64,000 nt of DNA from Thalassotalea marina (GCF_014656435.1 NZ_BNCK01000009.1:62001-126000), one strand, 5' to 3'. Counted from the first letter of the stretch, positions 19,297 through 29,385 are shown. A program made the numbers and translations. Notes: a model not told the origin generated them from the sequence alone.

Positions 19297-20532
19297 ATGT
19301 TGTCAAATATTGCGCTCACTCTCATGTTACTGCTAGTAGCAACTTTTTGTGTGCGACGCTTCTCATCATTACCCAACAATGTACTTTTGTTATTTTTGTT
19401 GCAACCACTTGTGATGGCTGCATCGCCTGTCATTGTTTTCATCGGCGGTATTTTATCAACCCAATTAACACCTGATAACTCGCTAGCAACACTTCCGGTT
19501 ACCATTATGATTTTAGGTGTTGCCAGTGCAGCTATTCCGGCAGCAATGTTGGCAAAAAAGCTCGGTCGAAAACAAGCAACATTTATCGGATTTTCTATTG
19601 GACTGGTTGGCAATGTTACGGCCATGTTGGCAACACAAATCGCAAGTTTTTCGCTTTTTTGTCTTGCCGCCTTTTTACTTGGCGCATGTACCGCATTTAT
19701 TCAACAATTGAGATTTGCTGCGATAGAAAGTACTGAAAAAGAAAGCCAAATTCCAAATGTATTGTCCCTATTAATGTTAAGCGGTATTTTTTCTGCATTT
19801 TTAGGGCCTGAAATTGCCGTTGCAGCTAAAGACTGGATTGATTCGCCTTATGGATATACAGGCTCATTTACTTTAATTGCAGTGCTCAATGTGATTGCCA
19901 TGATTATTTTATCTCGCTTTAAAAATCCAAACATAGCAAACGCAACACAAATGGAAGGTGGCCGTCCACTGCTCACTATCGTAAAACAACCCATTTTTAT
20001 CATTGCATTGACCAGCGCCGCGATTGGTTTTGCCCTAATGAGCTATTTAATGACAGCAACACCACTGAGTATGCATCAGTTGCATGGTCACAGCCTTCAC
20101 GATACTAAATGGGTGATTCAAACACATATTGCAGCTATGTTTTTACCTTCATTAATTACCGGCTGGTTAATCAATAAAATTGGTTTAAAACACATATTTT
20201 TTCTAGGGACCTTGTTATACGCAATTGTTGCTGTGGTTGCCTTTTCAGGTGAGCAAGTCATCCACTACTGGTGGGCGTTGTTATTGTTAGGCGTTGGCTG
20301 GAACTTTTTGTTTTTAACTGGAACAACCTTATTGCCTAAAAGCTACAGTGCAAATGAAAGGCACAAAGTTCAAGCGTTAAATGACTTTGTTATTTTCAGT
20401 TGCCAAGGCTTAGCGTCATTGATGGCAGGCTGGGTGCTTTTTCAAAGTAATTGGACTGGCGTGGTAAGTTCTAGCTTACCATTTATTGCGATTTTATTTA
20501 TCACCAGCATATGGTTTTATCGACGCAAATAG
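19297..20532 (+). CDS. MFS transporter
   Basis: 411 residues with about 12 hydrophobic helices. The loop between helices 2 and 3 has MLAKKLGRKQATFIGFSIG, a recognisable MFS motif A (GxLxxxxGRKxx variant). A second equivalent is in the other half (TGWLINKIGLKHIFFLGTLL). Substrate cannot be told from sequence. It is divergent from recR and converges on a sensor-kinase gene only 21 bases away, without an obvious terminator between them. Inner-membrane location is expected. Confidence 0.85.
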   Translation: MLSNIALTLMLLLVATFCVRRFSSLPNNVLLLFLLQPLVMAASPVIVFIGGILSTQLTPDNSLATLPVTIMILGVASAAIPAAMLAKKLGRKQATFIGFSIGLVGNVTAMLATQIASFSLFCLAAFLLGACTAFIQQLRFAAIESTEKESQIPNVLSLLMLSGIFSAFLGPEIAVAAKDWIDSPYGYTGSFTLIAVLNVIAMIILSRFKNPNIANATQMEGGRPLLTIVKQPIFIIALTSAAIGFALMSYLMTATPLSMHQLHGHSLHDTKWVIQTHIAAMFLPSLITGWLINKIGLKHIFFLGTLLYAIVAVVAFSGEQVIHYWWALLLLGVGWNFLFLTGTTLLPKSYSANERHKVQALNDFVIFSCQGLASLMAGWVLFQSNWTGVVSSSLPFIAILFITSIWFYRRK

Positions 20533-20553
20533 TTTTGTGGCGATAAGTTTCCC

Positions 20554-22815
20554 CTACTGATTAGCAAAATAGTGGCAAAGCAGTTTATTGAGTTCACTTA
20601 TTTCAATGGGCTTTGCCACACACTCGTTAAATCCCACTTCTTTGTATAAAAGAATGTCTTCTCGCATGACATTGGCTGTTAGTGCAATAATAGGAACAGA
20701 TTTATCCGTCACACGAATATGTTTACATGCACTAACGCCGTCTAGTACGGGCATTTGAATGTCCATCAAGATTAAATCTGGCTGGCATTCATTATACATT
20801 TCAATTCCTTGCGCACCATTGTGTGCGACAAATAACTCACCGCCGGAATCTTTTAACATCTTTTGCACTATGGTTTGGTTTATGCGGTTATCTTCGACAA
20901 TCAGAATTTTCTTATTCACTAAACTGGGTAAATCAACCACACTAATATTTTCTGGCAAGCTCTCTGTACTAGTTAGCGGTAAGGTGACTTTAAAGCGAGA
21001 GCCTTTTCCTTCTGAACTTTGTGCTTCAATTTGTCCATCCATCAGCGTAACTAGTGAATAAGTAATAGCCATACCTAACCCTGTGCCACCAAATTTTCGT
21101 GTAATGGAGCTATCAGCTTGTTCAAAGCGCTGATAAAGTTTTGCCAGCATTTCTGACGACATACCAATACCGCTGTCTTCGACGATAAATTCAATCGACG
21201 ATTGCTCTGATGTTGTATTTGAATAGACGGCTAATTGAACAAAACCTGCTTCGGTAAATTTAATACCATTCGACAGTAGGTTTAACAACACTTGTTTAAT
21301 TCTAGCCATATCGCCTATCCAATAGTCGTGCGTATGCTCTTTAAGTACTTCTATCGAAATCCCTTTTTTTTGAGCTTCAAACGCTACATCGGCAACAACA
21401 TTGTCAATACACTGATTCAAACTAAAAGGCCGCTGTTCGATATGCAACTTACCGGCATCTATTTTTGAAAAATCTAATATGTCATTAATGACAGCCAGTA
21501 AACTTTTTCCTGAAGTAATGGCTTGATCGATGAGATCAATGCAATCTTCTGGCATATCTGCTTGTTTTATCAGCTGTAGTGAACCATAAATGCCATTGAG
21601 TGGCGTCCGTATTTCATGGCTCATGTTAGCTACAAACTCCCCTTTAGCTTTATTAGCAACCTCAGCTTTGATTTTCGCCTGAGTTAGCGCCTGGTTTTTT
21701 TCGGCAATTTGTTCAATTTTTTCAGCCAATGATGCATTTGAGGTTTGTAATGCCTGAGTTTTACTTTTTACTAAAGAGCTCAAACGTAAATTGAAAACAT
21801 ACAATATCAAAAGCGCCAGTAATAATACTGCGGATGCTACTAGCGATACGATAAAGTAACGATTTAACTGACTTTCTTCCAGCTGATTAATATCAAAAAC
21901 CAAACCATCAATTTCGGCATTAGCAGGAGCCATATTAAGATCTTTATAAACTTTAGCTATTTGATTAAATCGTTCTTTATAAATAGTACCAATGGGCATA
22001 ACGCGAGATTTAATCAAAGGCGCCGTATGTTTAGCTTCATATTCTAAGTGTTGTTTCGTATGACGCCCGGCATATTTGGTCAGGATAAGGTTAATTGTCG
22101 CTTCAGGATTTAATAAGGCATATCGCCAGCCTTTAATACTGGCTTCAACAAAGGCTTTTACGCGTTCAGGATGTTGTTCGACATAATCTTGTCGAGTGAA
22201 TATAAGATCACCATAAAAATCAACACCATAATTTACAGGATCTATGATATTAATTTCTACACCTTGTGAACTAAACCAATAGGGTTGATTAGTTAAATAG
22301 ACGCTTATGGCATCTGTTTTACCATCAAGTAAATCTTGATTATTAAAAGAGTGTTCAACCTGAGTAAAATCAGTTGGTGCAATGCCTTGCCTTTTAAACA
22401 TTGCCGTTAATACAGCCCCGTCTACACCACGTTGATACATCACAGATTTACCAATTAAATCTTCAGGTCGTCGAATATTACTTGATGCAAGTGTGGCTAA
22501 CACTAGTGGGCTATTTTGAAAAATAGCGGCCAGCGCTACCACCGGTTTACCTTTCAAGCGATTTAACACAATACTTGAATCTGAAATACCAAAAGTGGCG
22601 TCACCAGCTAATACTTGGTCTACCGGGCTTTGATTGATATCACGCTCTCGAATTTCAACGTTAAAACCCGCCTCATCATAAAAGCCCTTTTCCTGTGCCA
22701 TGTAGAAGCCTGCAAATTGAAATTGATGTAGCCATTTTAATTGCAGTACCACTTCTTCTTTGGCATGTGCAGTAATAGACAAGCAGCACAGACAAAAAAT
22801 TAACAAGTATTTCAT
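20554..22815 (-). CDS. hybrid sensor histidine kinase with periplasmic NMT1/THI5-type binding domain
   Basis: 753 residues. Signal peptide 1-18, then a solute-binding NMT1/SsuA-like domain (about 20-250, starting [19 protein letters not shown]), one transmembrane helix (321-341), a coiled coil, HisKA with the phospho-acceptor His400 ([18 protein letters not shown]), and HATPase_c with N box ([13 protein letters not shown]), VEDSGIGMS and [11 protein letters not shown]-terminal receiver domain has Asp685 (LILMDIQMP) and Lys735. NMT1-type domains bind thiamine-precursor pyrimidines or related small molecules in other proteins. The ligand here is unknown. No partner regulator gene is adjacent, so output is likely by phosphorelay elsewhere. 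Confidence 0.93.
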   Translation of the reverse strand: MKYLLIFCLCCLSITAHAKEEVVLQLKWLHQFQFAGFYMAQEKGFYDEAGFNVEIRERDINQSPVDQVLAGDATFGISDSSIVLNRLKGKPVVALAAIFQNSPLVLATLASSNIRRPEDLIGKSVMYQRGVDGAVLTAMFKRQGIAPTDFTQVEHSFNNQDLLDGKTDAISVYLTNQPYWFSSQGVEINIIDPVNYGVDFYGDLIFTRQDYVEQHPERVKAFVEASIKGWRYALLNPEATINLILTKYAGRHTKQHLEYEAKHTAPLIKSRVMPIGTIYKERFNQIAKVYKDLNMAPANAEIDGLVFDINQLEESQLNRYFIVSLVASAVLLLALLILYVFNLRLSSLVKSKTQALQTSNASLAEKIEQIAEKNQALTQAKIKAEVANKAKGEFVANMSHEIRTPLNGIYGSLQLIKQADMPEDCIDLIDQAITSGKSLLAVINDILDFSKIDAGKLHIEQRPFSLNQCIDNVVADVAFEAQKKGISIEVLKEHTHDYWIGDMARIKQVLLNLLSNGIKFTEAGFVQLAVYSNTTSEQSSIEFIVEDSGIGMSSEMLAKLYQRFEQADSSITRKFGGTGLGMAITYSLVTLMDGQIEAQSSEGKGSRFKVTLPLTSTESLPENISVVDLPSLVNKKILIVEDNRINQTIVQKMLKDSGGELFVAHNGAQGIEMYNECQPDLILMDIQMPVLDGVSACKHIRVTDKSVPIIALTANVMREDILLYKEVGFNECVAKPIEISELNKLLCHYFANQ

Positions 22816-22916
22816 TCAATTAACCGTTTTAAAGAGTTACTTAAATAATAGAACAACTTGAATGAATTTCTCACTTTAGGGCAAAATCAAGAAAATATTT
22901 TTATCAGACCAATAAT

Positions 22917-23438
22917 ATGACGTCTAAAATCGCGCAATTAGGGCACCCAATACTCAAGACCAAGGCAAAGTCTGTAAGCTTTCCTTTAACCAAAGAAGAT
23001 AAAAATGATATTGCACATTTGTTAACTCAAGTAGCACAATCAAAGGGCGTTGGCATTGCTGCAACACAGCTTTATATCAACAAACGCATCTTTATCATGT
23101 GCTCTAAGCCTAACGAACGATATCCTGATGCACCAGATATGGAGCCGTTGGTTTTAATTAACCCTGAAATAGTGGCAATGAGAGGAGAGCCCATTAAAGG
23201 CTGGGAAGGATGTTTGAGCGTGCCAGCTATTCGTGGTTTAGTGCCAAGATCCCCAACTATTGACGTGCAGTTTTTTGACATCGCAGGTGAATGTCACCAC
23301 ATTACCTATTACGGCTTTTTAGCAAGAATATTTCAGCATGAATTAGATCATTTAGAAGGTAAAACCTTTGTTGATCGAGTAGAAAGCACCGCTGATTTAA
23401 TGAGTGAAACCGAGTGGTATCGTCAGCACGTAAATTAA
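22917..23438 (+). CDS. def: peptide deformylase
   Basis: 173 residues with all three catalytic motifs: GVGIAATQ (motif 1), WEGCLSVP with the metal-binding Cys (motif 2) and FQHELDHLEG with HExxH (motif 3). It removes the formyl group from nascent N-terminal Met, using a bound metal. It is not next to fmt or dprA, where the main def usually lies, so it is probably a second, paralogous deformylase. All active-site residues are intact. Confidence 0.92.
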   Translation: MTSKIAQLGHPILKTKAKSVSFPLTKEDKNDIAHLLTQVAQSKGVGIAATQLYINKRIFIMCSKPNERYPDAPDMEPLVLINPEIVAMRGEPIKGWEGCLSVPAIRGLVPRSPTIDVQFFDIAGECHHITYYGFLARIFQHELDHLEGKTFVDRVESTADLMSETEWYRQHVN

Positions 23439-23715
23439 GAAAACTTCTCCAGATAAGGGCATCTACAGTACTGCCCTTCAAATGTATCTAAATTTCACTA
23501 TTAGCGTTCAATTCCTTCAACGCGTCTAAAAAATTTTATCCTTTTTTAATATCACTAAACTGACTTACATCAACTAGACTTTGAGTCAAACTGTTTTAAC
23601 GATACAACCACAAAAATGCAAAGTAATTAATGTATCGTCTTAAAAGATGTGAGCGATTCAATAAATCAATCTGCAAACCTTTAGCGAAAGTCATTAAAAT
23701 TGAAGGATCAAAAGT

Positions 23716-25902
23716 ATGCTTTCACAAGCTGTCGTACAAAATTACACTGTTTCGCCCGGACGCCCTTATCCTTTGGGAGCAACATTTAACGGCAAAGGCA
23801 CTAACTTTGCTGTTTTTTCAGCTAACGCAGAAAAAATCGAGCTTTGCTTATTTGACGCTAAAGGCGAATTAGAAGTTGCTCGCATTAGCTTGCCCGAATT
23901 TACTGACGATATTTGGCACGGTTATATTGAAGGTTTACAGCCTGGTGCTCTATACGGCTATCGTGCCCATGGACCATTTGAGCCACATAATGGCCACCGT
24001 TTCAATCCATTTAAATTATTGTTAGATCCTTATGCAAAAAAGCTTAAAGGTAGCTTTATTACCAGCGACACACACCTTAGTTATGACACTAGCAGCCAAC
24101 AACAAGACCTAACATTAGATTACCGTGATAATGCACAATACTTACCCAAATGCGTGGTCATAAATCAACAAACTATTTGTAATTCGTATCCAAAAGTTAG
24201 ACGGCGAGACACCATCATTTATGAGCTACATGTACGTGGTTTTAGTAAAGCTCAAGAAAATATTGAACCTTCAATGAGAGGAACTTTTCAAGCCCTTGCC
24301 TGCGACAATAATATTGATTACCTCAAAACTCTTGGTGTCACTACGATTGAATTAATGCCCGTTCAGCAATTTGTCAGCGAAGACTTTGTCTTAAACAAAG
24401 GACTCAGTAATTATTGGGGTTACAACTCAATCGCATTTTTTGTACCTCATCAAGCCTACCAATTTTCATCTGAGCTAGATGAATTTAGGCAAATGGTTGA
24501 ACGATTTCACCAAGCTGGCATTGAAGTGCTGTTAGACGTGGTATTTAATCATACTGCTGAAGGTGGTCATTTAGGACCAACATACAGTTTTAAAGGCCTA
24601 GATAATGCAAGTTATTATCGGTTAGATAACAATGACAAGCGGTATTACCTTAATTATTCAGGCTGTGGCAACACCATCAATATAGAACATCCAAGGGTTT
24701 TACAGTTAATCATGGATGCATTACGGTATTGGGTTTTGCACATGGGAGTTGATGGATTCAGGTTTGACTTAGCGCCTATTTTAGGCAGACAAGTGACTCA
24801 TTTTTCACAAAACAGCGCATTTTTCACCGCCGTAAAGCAAGATCCAGTACTAAACCAAATTAAATTGATTGCAGAGCCTTGGGATATTGGCGAGCAAGGT
24901 TATCAGCTAGGACGTTTTCCCAAACATTGGATGGAGTGGAACGATAGATTCAGAGATACCTGTCGCCGCTTCTGGCGGGGTGATGACGGTATAGCACCAG
25001 AGTTTGCCCGTCGTTTGCACGGCTCTGCTGACTTATTCGAACAACGTGGGCGACGCCCAAGTGCGAGTATTAACTTTATCACCTCTCATGACGGTTTCAC
25101 CTTACACGACCTTGTTAGTTTTGAGCAAAAACACAACTTGGCTAATGGTGAACAAAATCATGATGGTCATAACGGCAATTATTCAGCAAATTTTGGCGCA
25201 GAGGGTGAAACTGACGACATCAACATTCTAGAGCTGCGCAGCAGACAAAAACGTAATTTATTAACGACATTAATGATTGCCCAAGGTACACCTATGCTGT
25301 TGTCAGGCGATGAAATGGGTAATAGTCAACAAGGTAATAACAACGCTTATTGTCAGGACAATAACATTTCATGGCTTGAATGGTCTAATGCAGATCAACA
25401 TCAAATTAGTTTTGTGCAACGCCTTATTGCGCTTCGAAAAGCACATCCTTTGCTCAACCGAACTCATTATCAACATGGCTTTAAAGTATCGCCTACCACT
25501 GGGCTACCAGACATTAGCTGGTACAACTGTCACGGCGGCTTAATGGTAGAACACGACTGGCATAACAGTGCAATAAAATGCTTTGCCATGTTACTTGCAC
25601 AAACCGAGCCGTCAGATGTTCAAAAAACTAGCCAGCACGATGATGCCTTGCTGATTATCTTTAATGCCCATAACAAACACATAGAGTTTCAGTTACCTTC
25701 ACTAACAGGCAGATGGCATGTATTAATTGATACCGTGCAAAATACCCTTGAAGATACATCAGACGATGCAACCTTTACCAGCTCTCACTATGCAGTGTCA
25801 CCACATAGCTGTGTTGTTTTGAGTTACTCTCATCAACCATCGCTTGGTGATATTTTTTCATCACAACAAGCAACACTTGCTGTTAAGAGAAACACACCAT
25901 GA
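23716..25902 (+). CDS. glgX: glycogen debranching enzyme (isoamylase type)
   Basis: 728 residues. N-terminal CBM48 domain (about 10-110, YPLGATFNGKGTNFAVFSAN), a GH13 barrel with DVVFNHTAEGG, the nucleophile Asp in DGFRFDLAPILG, the acid Glu in LIAEPWDIGEQGYQLG, and the transition-state Asp in INFITSHDGFTLHD, then a C-terminal beta domain. It hydrolyses alpha-1,6 branches of limit dextrins. The GTP-free start ATG at 23716 follows GAAGGATC. It overlaps malQ by four bases (ATGA), so the two are coupled. No other glycogen genes are in the window. Confidence 0.95.
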   Translation: MLSQAVVQNYTVSPGRPYPLGATFNGKGTNFAVFSANAEKIELCLFDAKGELEVARISLPEFTDDIWHGYIEGLQPGALYGYRAHGPFEPHNGHRFNPFKLLLDPYAKKLKGSFITSDTHLSYDTSSQQQDLTLDYRDNAQYLPKCVVINQQTICNSYPKVRRRDTIIYELHVRGFSKAQENIEPSMRGTFQALACDNNIDYLKTLGVTTIELMPVQQFVSEDFVLNKGLSNYWGYNSIAFFVPHQAYQFSSELDEFRQMVERFHQAGIEVLLDVVFNHTAEGGHLGPTYSFKGLDNASYYRLDNNDKRYYLNYSGCGNTINIEHPRVLQLIMDALRYWVLHMGVDGFRFDLAPILGRQVTHFSQNSAFFTAVKQDPVLNQIKLIAEPWDIGEQGYQLGRFPKHWMEWNDRFRDTCRRFWRGDDGIAPEFARRLHGSADLFEQRGRRPSASINFITSHDGFTLHDLVSFEQKHNLANGEQNHDGHNGNYSANFGAEGETDDINILELRSRQKRNLLTTLMIAQGTPMLLSGDEMGNSQQGNNNAYCQDNNISWLEWSNADQHQISFVQRLIALRKAHPLLNRTHYQHGFKVSPTTGLPDISWYNCHGGLMVEHDWHNSAIKCFAMLLAQTEPSDVQKTSQHDDALLIIFNAHNKHIEFQLPSLTGRWHVLIDTVQNTLEDTSDDATFTSSHYAVSPHSCVVLSYSHQPSLGDIFSSQQATLAVKRNTP

Positions 25903-28070
25903 GTTTAATAGAAAAACTCGCTGATCTTGTTGGCTTTCACCGCAGTTATACAGATAGTTTTGGTACACTAGTCAAAGCGAATGAACAAGCAAGACATAAT
26001 TTGCTACAAGCCATGGGGTATGACTTATCGTCTGATGAAACCATTCAAGCGGCTATTATAGAATTAGAACAACAAGCTTGGTGTAAATTATTGCCTAGTT
26101 GTGTCATAGCAAAAGCAGAAGAAAGTAATCATCCAGTAGCGCTAAATCTCCCTAGTTCAACCTATGTTTTTAAGTGGCAAGTTATTACGGAAGATGGCCA
26201 AGTATTGAATAAAGTCATCGAGTTATCGCATCTAAAACAACAAGCTTCAAAAACTATCCATGGTGTGAGTTATCAACGATTTGTTGTTGAACTGCCAAAG
26301 TTACCCCTTGGTTATCATCAACTTACGGTGTATGCAGATGATAAAAGTGATAGTTGCACCCTCATTTGTGCACCTAAAACCTGTTATTTACCCCAAGAGG
26401 CAAGTGCAAAAAAAATGTGGGGGTACGCAGCGCAGTTATATTCATTAAAAAGTGAAACTAATTGGGGTATGGGCGATTTTGGCGATTTGCTCACCTTAAT
26501 TGAACAATCTGCTCAACAACACGCTTCAATCATAGGTTTAAACCCATTGCACCCGTTGTTTTACAGTAATCCCGCTCATCGTAGCCCGTATTCACCAACT
26601 AGTCGCTGTTTTTTAAATACCCTGTATATAAATATTGAGCAAATTCCTAATTACCGCAGCTGTGACGAGGCGCAAAAACGAATAAACGCTGCTGACTTTA
26701 AAACTAGAATAGAGCAAGCCAAACACGCAGAGTTAATTGACTACCCTCTCGTTGCTCAACTTAAATTTGAAATCATTGAGCTCTTGTATCAAGACTTTAT
26801 CAATTATCACACTTCAGGTGAGCTAGCTAATGAGTTTAACCAGTTTAAGGTGGCTGGTGGTGAAGATTTACTAAAGCTCGCTACTTATGAAACCCTTTAT
26901 GAGCATTTTAGAAAAAAAGATTTTCACGCCTATGGTTGGACTGCTTGGCCAACAAACTATCAAGATCCTACTTCAACTGAAGTAGAAGAGTTTCAGCAAC
27001 AACACACTAATCGCATTGATTATTTTTGCTTTATTCAGTGGCTGGCACATCGTCAGTTGAGTCATGCAGCGTCGCTAACAAAAGCTCTTGAAATGCCTGT
27101 CGGTTTATATTTAGATTTAGCCGTTGGATGTGATGGCTCAGGTGTAGACGTTTGGTCTGATAGAGAAGTATTTGTCGCCGGGGCTTCTGTTGGCGCCCCT
27201 CCCGATGCCATGAATGTAATGGGACAAGATTGGGGGCTTACTCCGATCAATCCTGTCGCATTGCAGCAACAAGGATATATGCCGTTAGCCAAAGCATTAC
27301 GTAGCAATATGCAATATGCCGGAGCTCTGCGTATTGATCACATATTGGGGTTAATGCGCCAATATTGGGTGGCGCCCGGTATGCCCGCTGATCAAGGGGT
27401 ATATATTAGTTTTCCTTTTGACGATATTTTACGAGTGATCGCACTGGAATCACGCCGTAATAACTGTGTTGTTATTGGTGAAGATTTGGGCACAGTACCA
27501 GATGGGTTTGGTGAAATCATGGCCGCAGCAGGTTTACTATCGTACAAAGTGATGTATTTTGAAAAATGGGATTCAGGTTTTTTTAAGCGCCCTGAGCTCT
27601 ACCCTGCACAATCGATGGTGACTGTTTCGACTCATGACTTACCCACATTAACAAGTTGGTGGACAGGCAGGGATCTTAATTGGCGTCGTACACTCAATTT
27701 ATATCCAACTGATGAAATGGCACAAGCGGAACAAAATGCACGTATAAAAGAACGCGAGCTTTTAGTTGCCGCTTTGCAAGATATGCAAGTACTAACATCG
27801 CAAGATGATCTTTTACAAGAACCACCACATATGAGCCGAGCTTTGACAATAGCAACGCAAAAGTTTTTAGCGCAAGCCAATAGTCATATTTTACTCATTC
27901 CCTTAGAAGATGCACTTGAAGTTGCCGAACAAGTAAATATTCCAGGTACCGTTGATGAACATCCAAACTGGCAGCAAAAATTACCCGTTAATATTGAGTT
28001 GTTCAACAAGATAGATTCGGTTAAAGAATTAGTCACCGCTATGCAACAAATGCGTCCGAGAAATGATTAG
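25899..28070 (+). CDS. malQ: 4-alpha-glucanotransferase (amylomaltase)
   Basis: 723 residues, GH77 family. Active-site segments are visible: nucleophile Asp in LRIDHILGLMRQYWVAPG, acid Glu in VIGEDLGTVPDGFG, and Asp in STHDLPTLTSWWTGRD. An N-terminal extension (about 1-150) is the extra domain of enterobacterial-type MalQ. It disproportionates maltodextrins, producing glucose and longer chains. Coupled by overlap to glgX, it would process the linear dextrins released by debranching. A terminator hairpin follows 140 bases downstream. Confidence 0.95.
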   Translation: MSLIEKLADLVGFHRSYTDSFGTLVKANEQARHNLLQAMGYDLSSDETIQAAIIELEQQAWCKLLPSCVIAKAEESNHPVALNLPSSTYVFKWQVITEDGQVLNKVIELSHLKQQASKTIHGVSYQRFVVELPKLPLGYHQLTVYADDKSDSCTLICAPKTCYLPQEASAKKMWGYAAQLYSLKSETNWGMGDFGDLLTLIEQSAQQHASIIGLNPLHPLFYSNPAHRSPYSPTSRCFLNTLYINIEQIPNYRSCDEAQKRINAADFKTRIEQAKHAELIDYPLVAQLKFEIIELLYQDFINYHTSGELANEFNQFKVAGGEDLLKLATYETLYEHFRKKDFHAYGWTAWPTNYQDPTSTEVEEFQQQHTNRIDYFCFIQWLAHRQLSHAASLTKALEMPVGLYLDLAVGCDGSGVDVWSDREVFVAGASVGAPPDAMNVMGQDWGLTPINPVALQQQGYMPLAKALRSNMQYAGALRIDHILGLMRQYWVAPGMPADQGVYISFPFDDILRVIALESRRNNCVVIGEDLGTVPDGFGEIMAAAGLLSYKVMYFEKWDSGFFKRPELYPAQSMVTVSTHDLPTLTSWWTGRDLNWRRTLNLYPTDEMAQAEQNARIKERELLVAALQDMQVLTSQDDLLQEPPHMSRALTIATQKFLAQANSHILLIPLEDALEVAEQVNIPGTVDEHPNWQQKLPVNIELFNKIDSVKELVTAMQQMRPRND

Positions 28071-28209
28071 GCATGACGTTTATTGCTGTTATCAACGTTT
28101 AAATTTTTGCGTATGTAGGTATTAAAGTGTAGCTATGTCTTGTCCCCTGAAAAACAACGCGATACTTTCAGCCGGCTTGCTCTGAACATGACCAAACCAT
28201 CAAACAATG

Positions 28210-28244
28210 GCTGCCTAATTCATATCAGGCAGCTTAAATTTTTT
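28210..28244 (+). terminator. intrinsic terminator downstream of malQ
   Basis: GCTGCCT (28210-28216) and AGGCAGC (28227-28233) form a 7-bp stem, followed by TTAAATTTTTT. It lies 140 bases beyond malQ, in a 385-base gap that otherwise holds the repeat element at 28253. Confidence 0.7.
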
Positions 28245-28252
28245 GAAATATT

Positions 28253-28451
28253 TAACCTCAGGTTTGTATAAGAAATAGTGCTAAATCAAAGAAAACAATA
28301 AGTTAGCAGTCTCTTATTTTTCTAGGTCGATATTTTTGTCTGAATTCAAGGCATTTTGAAGCAGGAATAGCTAGCTATTTCGCTTCAAAATAACGAAGGA
28401 GTCAGTAAAAGTAGCGCCTAGAAATGCATTGCTTATGCGAAGCTGAGGTTA
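28253..28451 (+). repeat. 199-bp MITE-like foldback element, copy 1
   Basis: Ends are inverted repeats: the first 20 bases TAACCTCAGGTTTGTATAAG match the reverse complement of the last 20 at 17 positions. Inside, TTTCTAGG/CCTAGAAA, CTGA/TCAG, TTTTGAAGC/GCTTCAAAA and the central palindrome AATAGCTAGCTATT make almost the whole right half pair with the left. A second copy at 41549 has the same length with 12 mismatches by eye and no gaps. TA dinucleotides at both ends are compatible with a TA target duplication. No coding frame. It ends four bases past the stop of the minus-strand GST gene. Confidence 0.85.
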
Positions 28452-28455
28452 TTTA

Positions 28456-29094
28456 TTATTGATAGTCAGCCAATGACAGCCCTTCTTTGTCACAAACACT
28501 GACTACTGCGTGGTCTTTAGCCATGTGCTTTAAATATCGTCCCAAGTGTTCAAATGCTAAAGGTGGTTTGGCAAATTCATCTGACCACACTGCCAACATA
28601 AATAAGTAGTAGTCACAAACACTTATTTGCTCCCCTAACAAATAGGTTTTATTTGCTAATTCAGCATCCAGAGTTGACAGCATATTGGTAATTCGTTGCT
28701 CTTGTTTTTTTGCTATAGCTTGAGCTTGTCGCTCATTATCACAGTGTTTTTCTGGATAAAAATACAACATTAACTCTGCTTGCAATGTATTAGATAAATA
28801 TAAAATCCATTGAAAAAACTTCGCTCTTTCACTTGAGTGTATCACGGGAATAAGTTGGCTATCAGCATTGTTTTCAGCAAGATATATGCAAATAGCTGCG
28901 CTTTCAGATAACACAAGGTCGCCATCAACTAAGGTAGGAATTTTTCCTTGAGGATTTAGCGCCAAATAAGCGTCTGATTTTTGCTCGTCAGCTTTTCTGT
29001 CAATCAATAGTAATTCATATTCAATTTGCAAAGCATCTAAAACAAAGTGAGGCGCCATACTGGCGTTAAGTGGGTAGTAATATAGCTGGTACAA
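28456..29094 (-). CDS. glutathione S-transferase family protein
   Basis: 212 residues. N-terminal thioredoxin-like domain (YQLYYYPLNASMAPHFVLDA; LNPQGKIPTLVDGDLVLSES with the cis-Pro and the Glu-Ser glutathione-binding pair), then an all-helical C-terminal domain. Catalysis is expected to be glutathione conjugation or isomerisation in the cytoplasm. It is the last gene of a minus-strand series that starts at 31753, separated from the 42-codon gene by about 100 bases. A foldback element abuts its 3' end. Confidence 0.88.
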   Translation of the reverse strand: MYQLYYYPLNASMAPHFVLDALQIEYELLLIDRKADEQKSDAYLALNPQGKIPTLVDGDLVLSESAAICIYLAENNADSQLIPVIHSSERAKFFQWILYLSNTLQAELMLYFYPEKHCDNERQAQAIAKKQEQRITNMLSTLDAELANKTYLLGEQISVCDYYLFMLAVWSDEFAKPPLAFEHLGRYLKHMAKDHAVVSVCDKEGLSLADYQ

Positions 29095-29184
29095 CGTTAT
29101 CCCCTATACTTTTAACTTGAAATTGTATGTTGATTAGTTTTTTATAATTAATGCGAAGGTAAATTTGCAATTACCATATACAAA

Positions 29185-29207
29185 TCTGGCGCTAGTAAAG
29201 CGCCAGA
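29185..29207 (-). terminator. hairpin overlapping the stop of the 42-codon gene
   Basis: TCTGGCGC (29185-29192) and GCGCCAGA (29200-29207) form a perfect 8-bp stem whose loop contains part of the TAG stop. The following minus-strand sequence is only mildly T-rich, so termination may be partial. Confidence 0.5.
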
Positions 29208-29320
29208 ATAATTGCAGGAACAACGGTAATAATTGAAGCAATACTCACCCAAGATGACTGCCAATCAGCTTGTTCTTGTGCAGATAAATTACCCCACCAG
29301 TTTAAAATATATTGTTTCAC
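29192..29320 (-). CDS. 42-residue single-helix membrane peptide, unannotated type
   Basis: GTG start with GGAG six bases upstream (AGGAGTAACTAGTG) and a TAG stop inside a hairpin. The peptide has an amphipathic, Trp-rich N-terminal half (YILNWWGNLSAQEQADWQSS) and a hydrophobic C-terminal helix (SIASIITVVPAIILALY), so it is likely a membrane-inserted small protein. It lies between DoxX and a GST gene on the same strand, in what would otherwise be a 290-base gap. I do not recognise a family. The start signal and hydrophobicity support it as real. Confidence 0.55.
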   Translation of the reverse strand: MKQYILNWWGNLSAQEQADWQSSWVSIASIITVVPAIILALY

Positions 29321-29385
29321 TAGTTACTCCTTTTGGCTAAATTCTAACGTTCAGTCTCGAGCCTAACTACTTTATTACATTTAAT

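Noticed and set aside
23630-23872. 80-codon frame overlapping the start of glgX
   Set aside because: It lies in a different frame over the conserved CBM48 coding region of glgX and has no family features.
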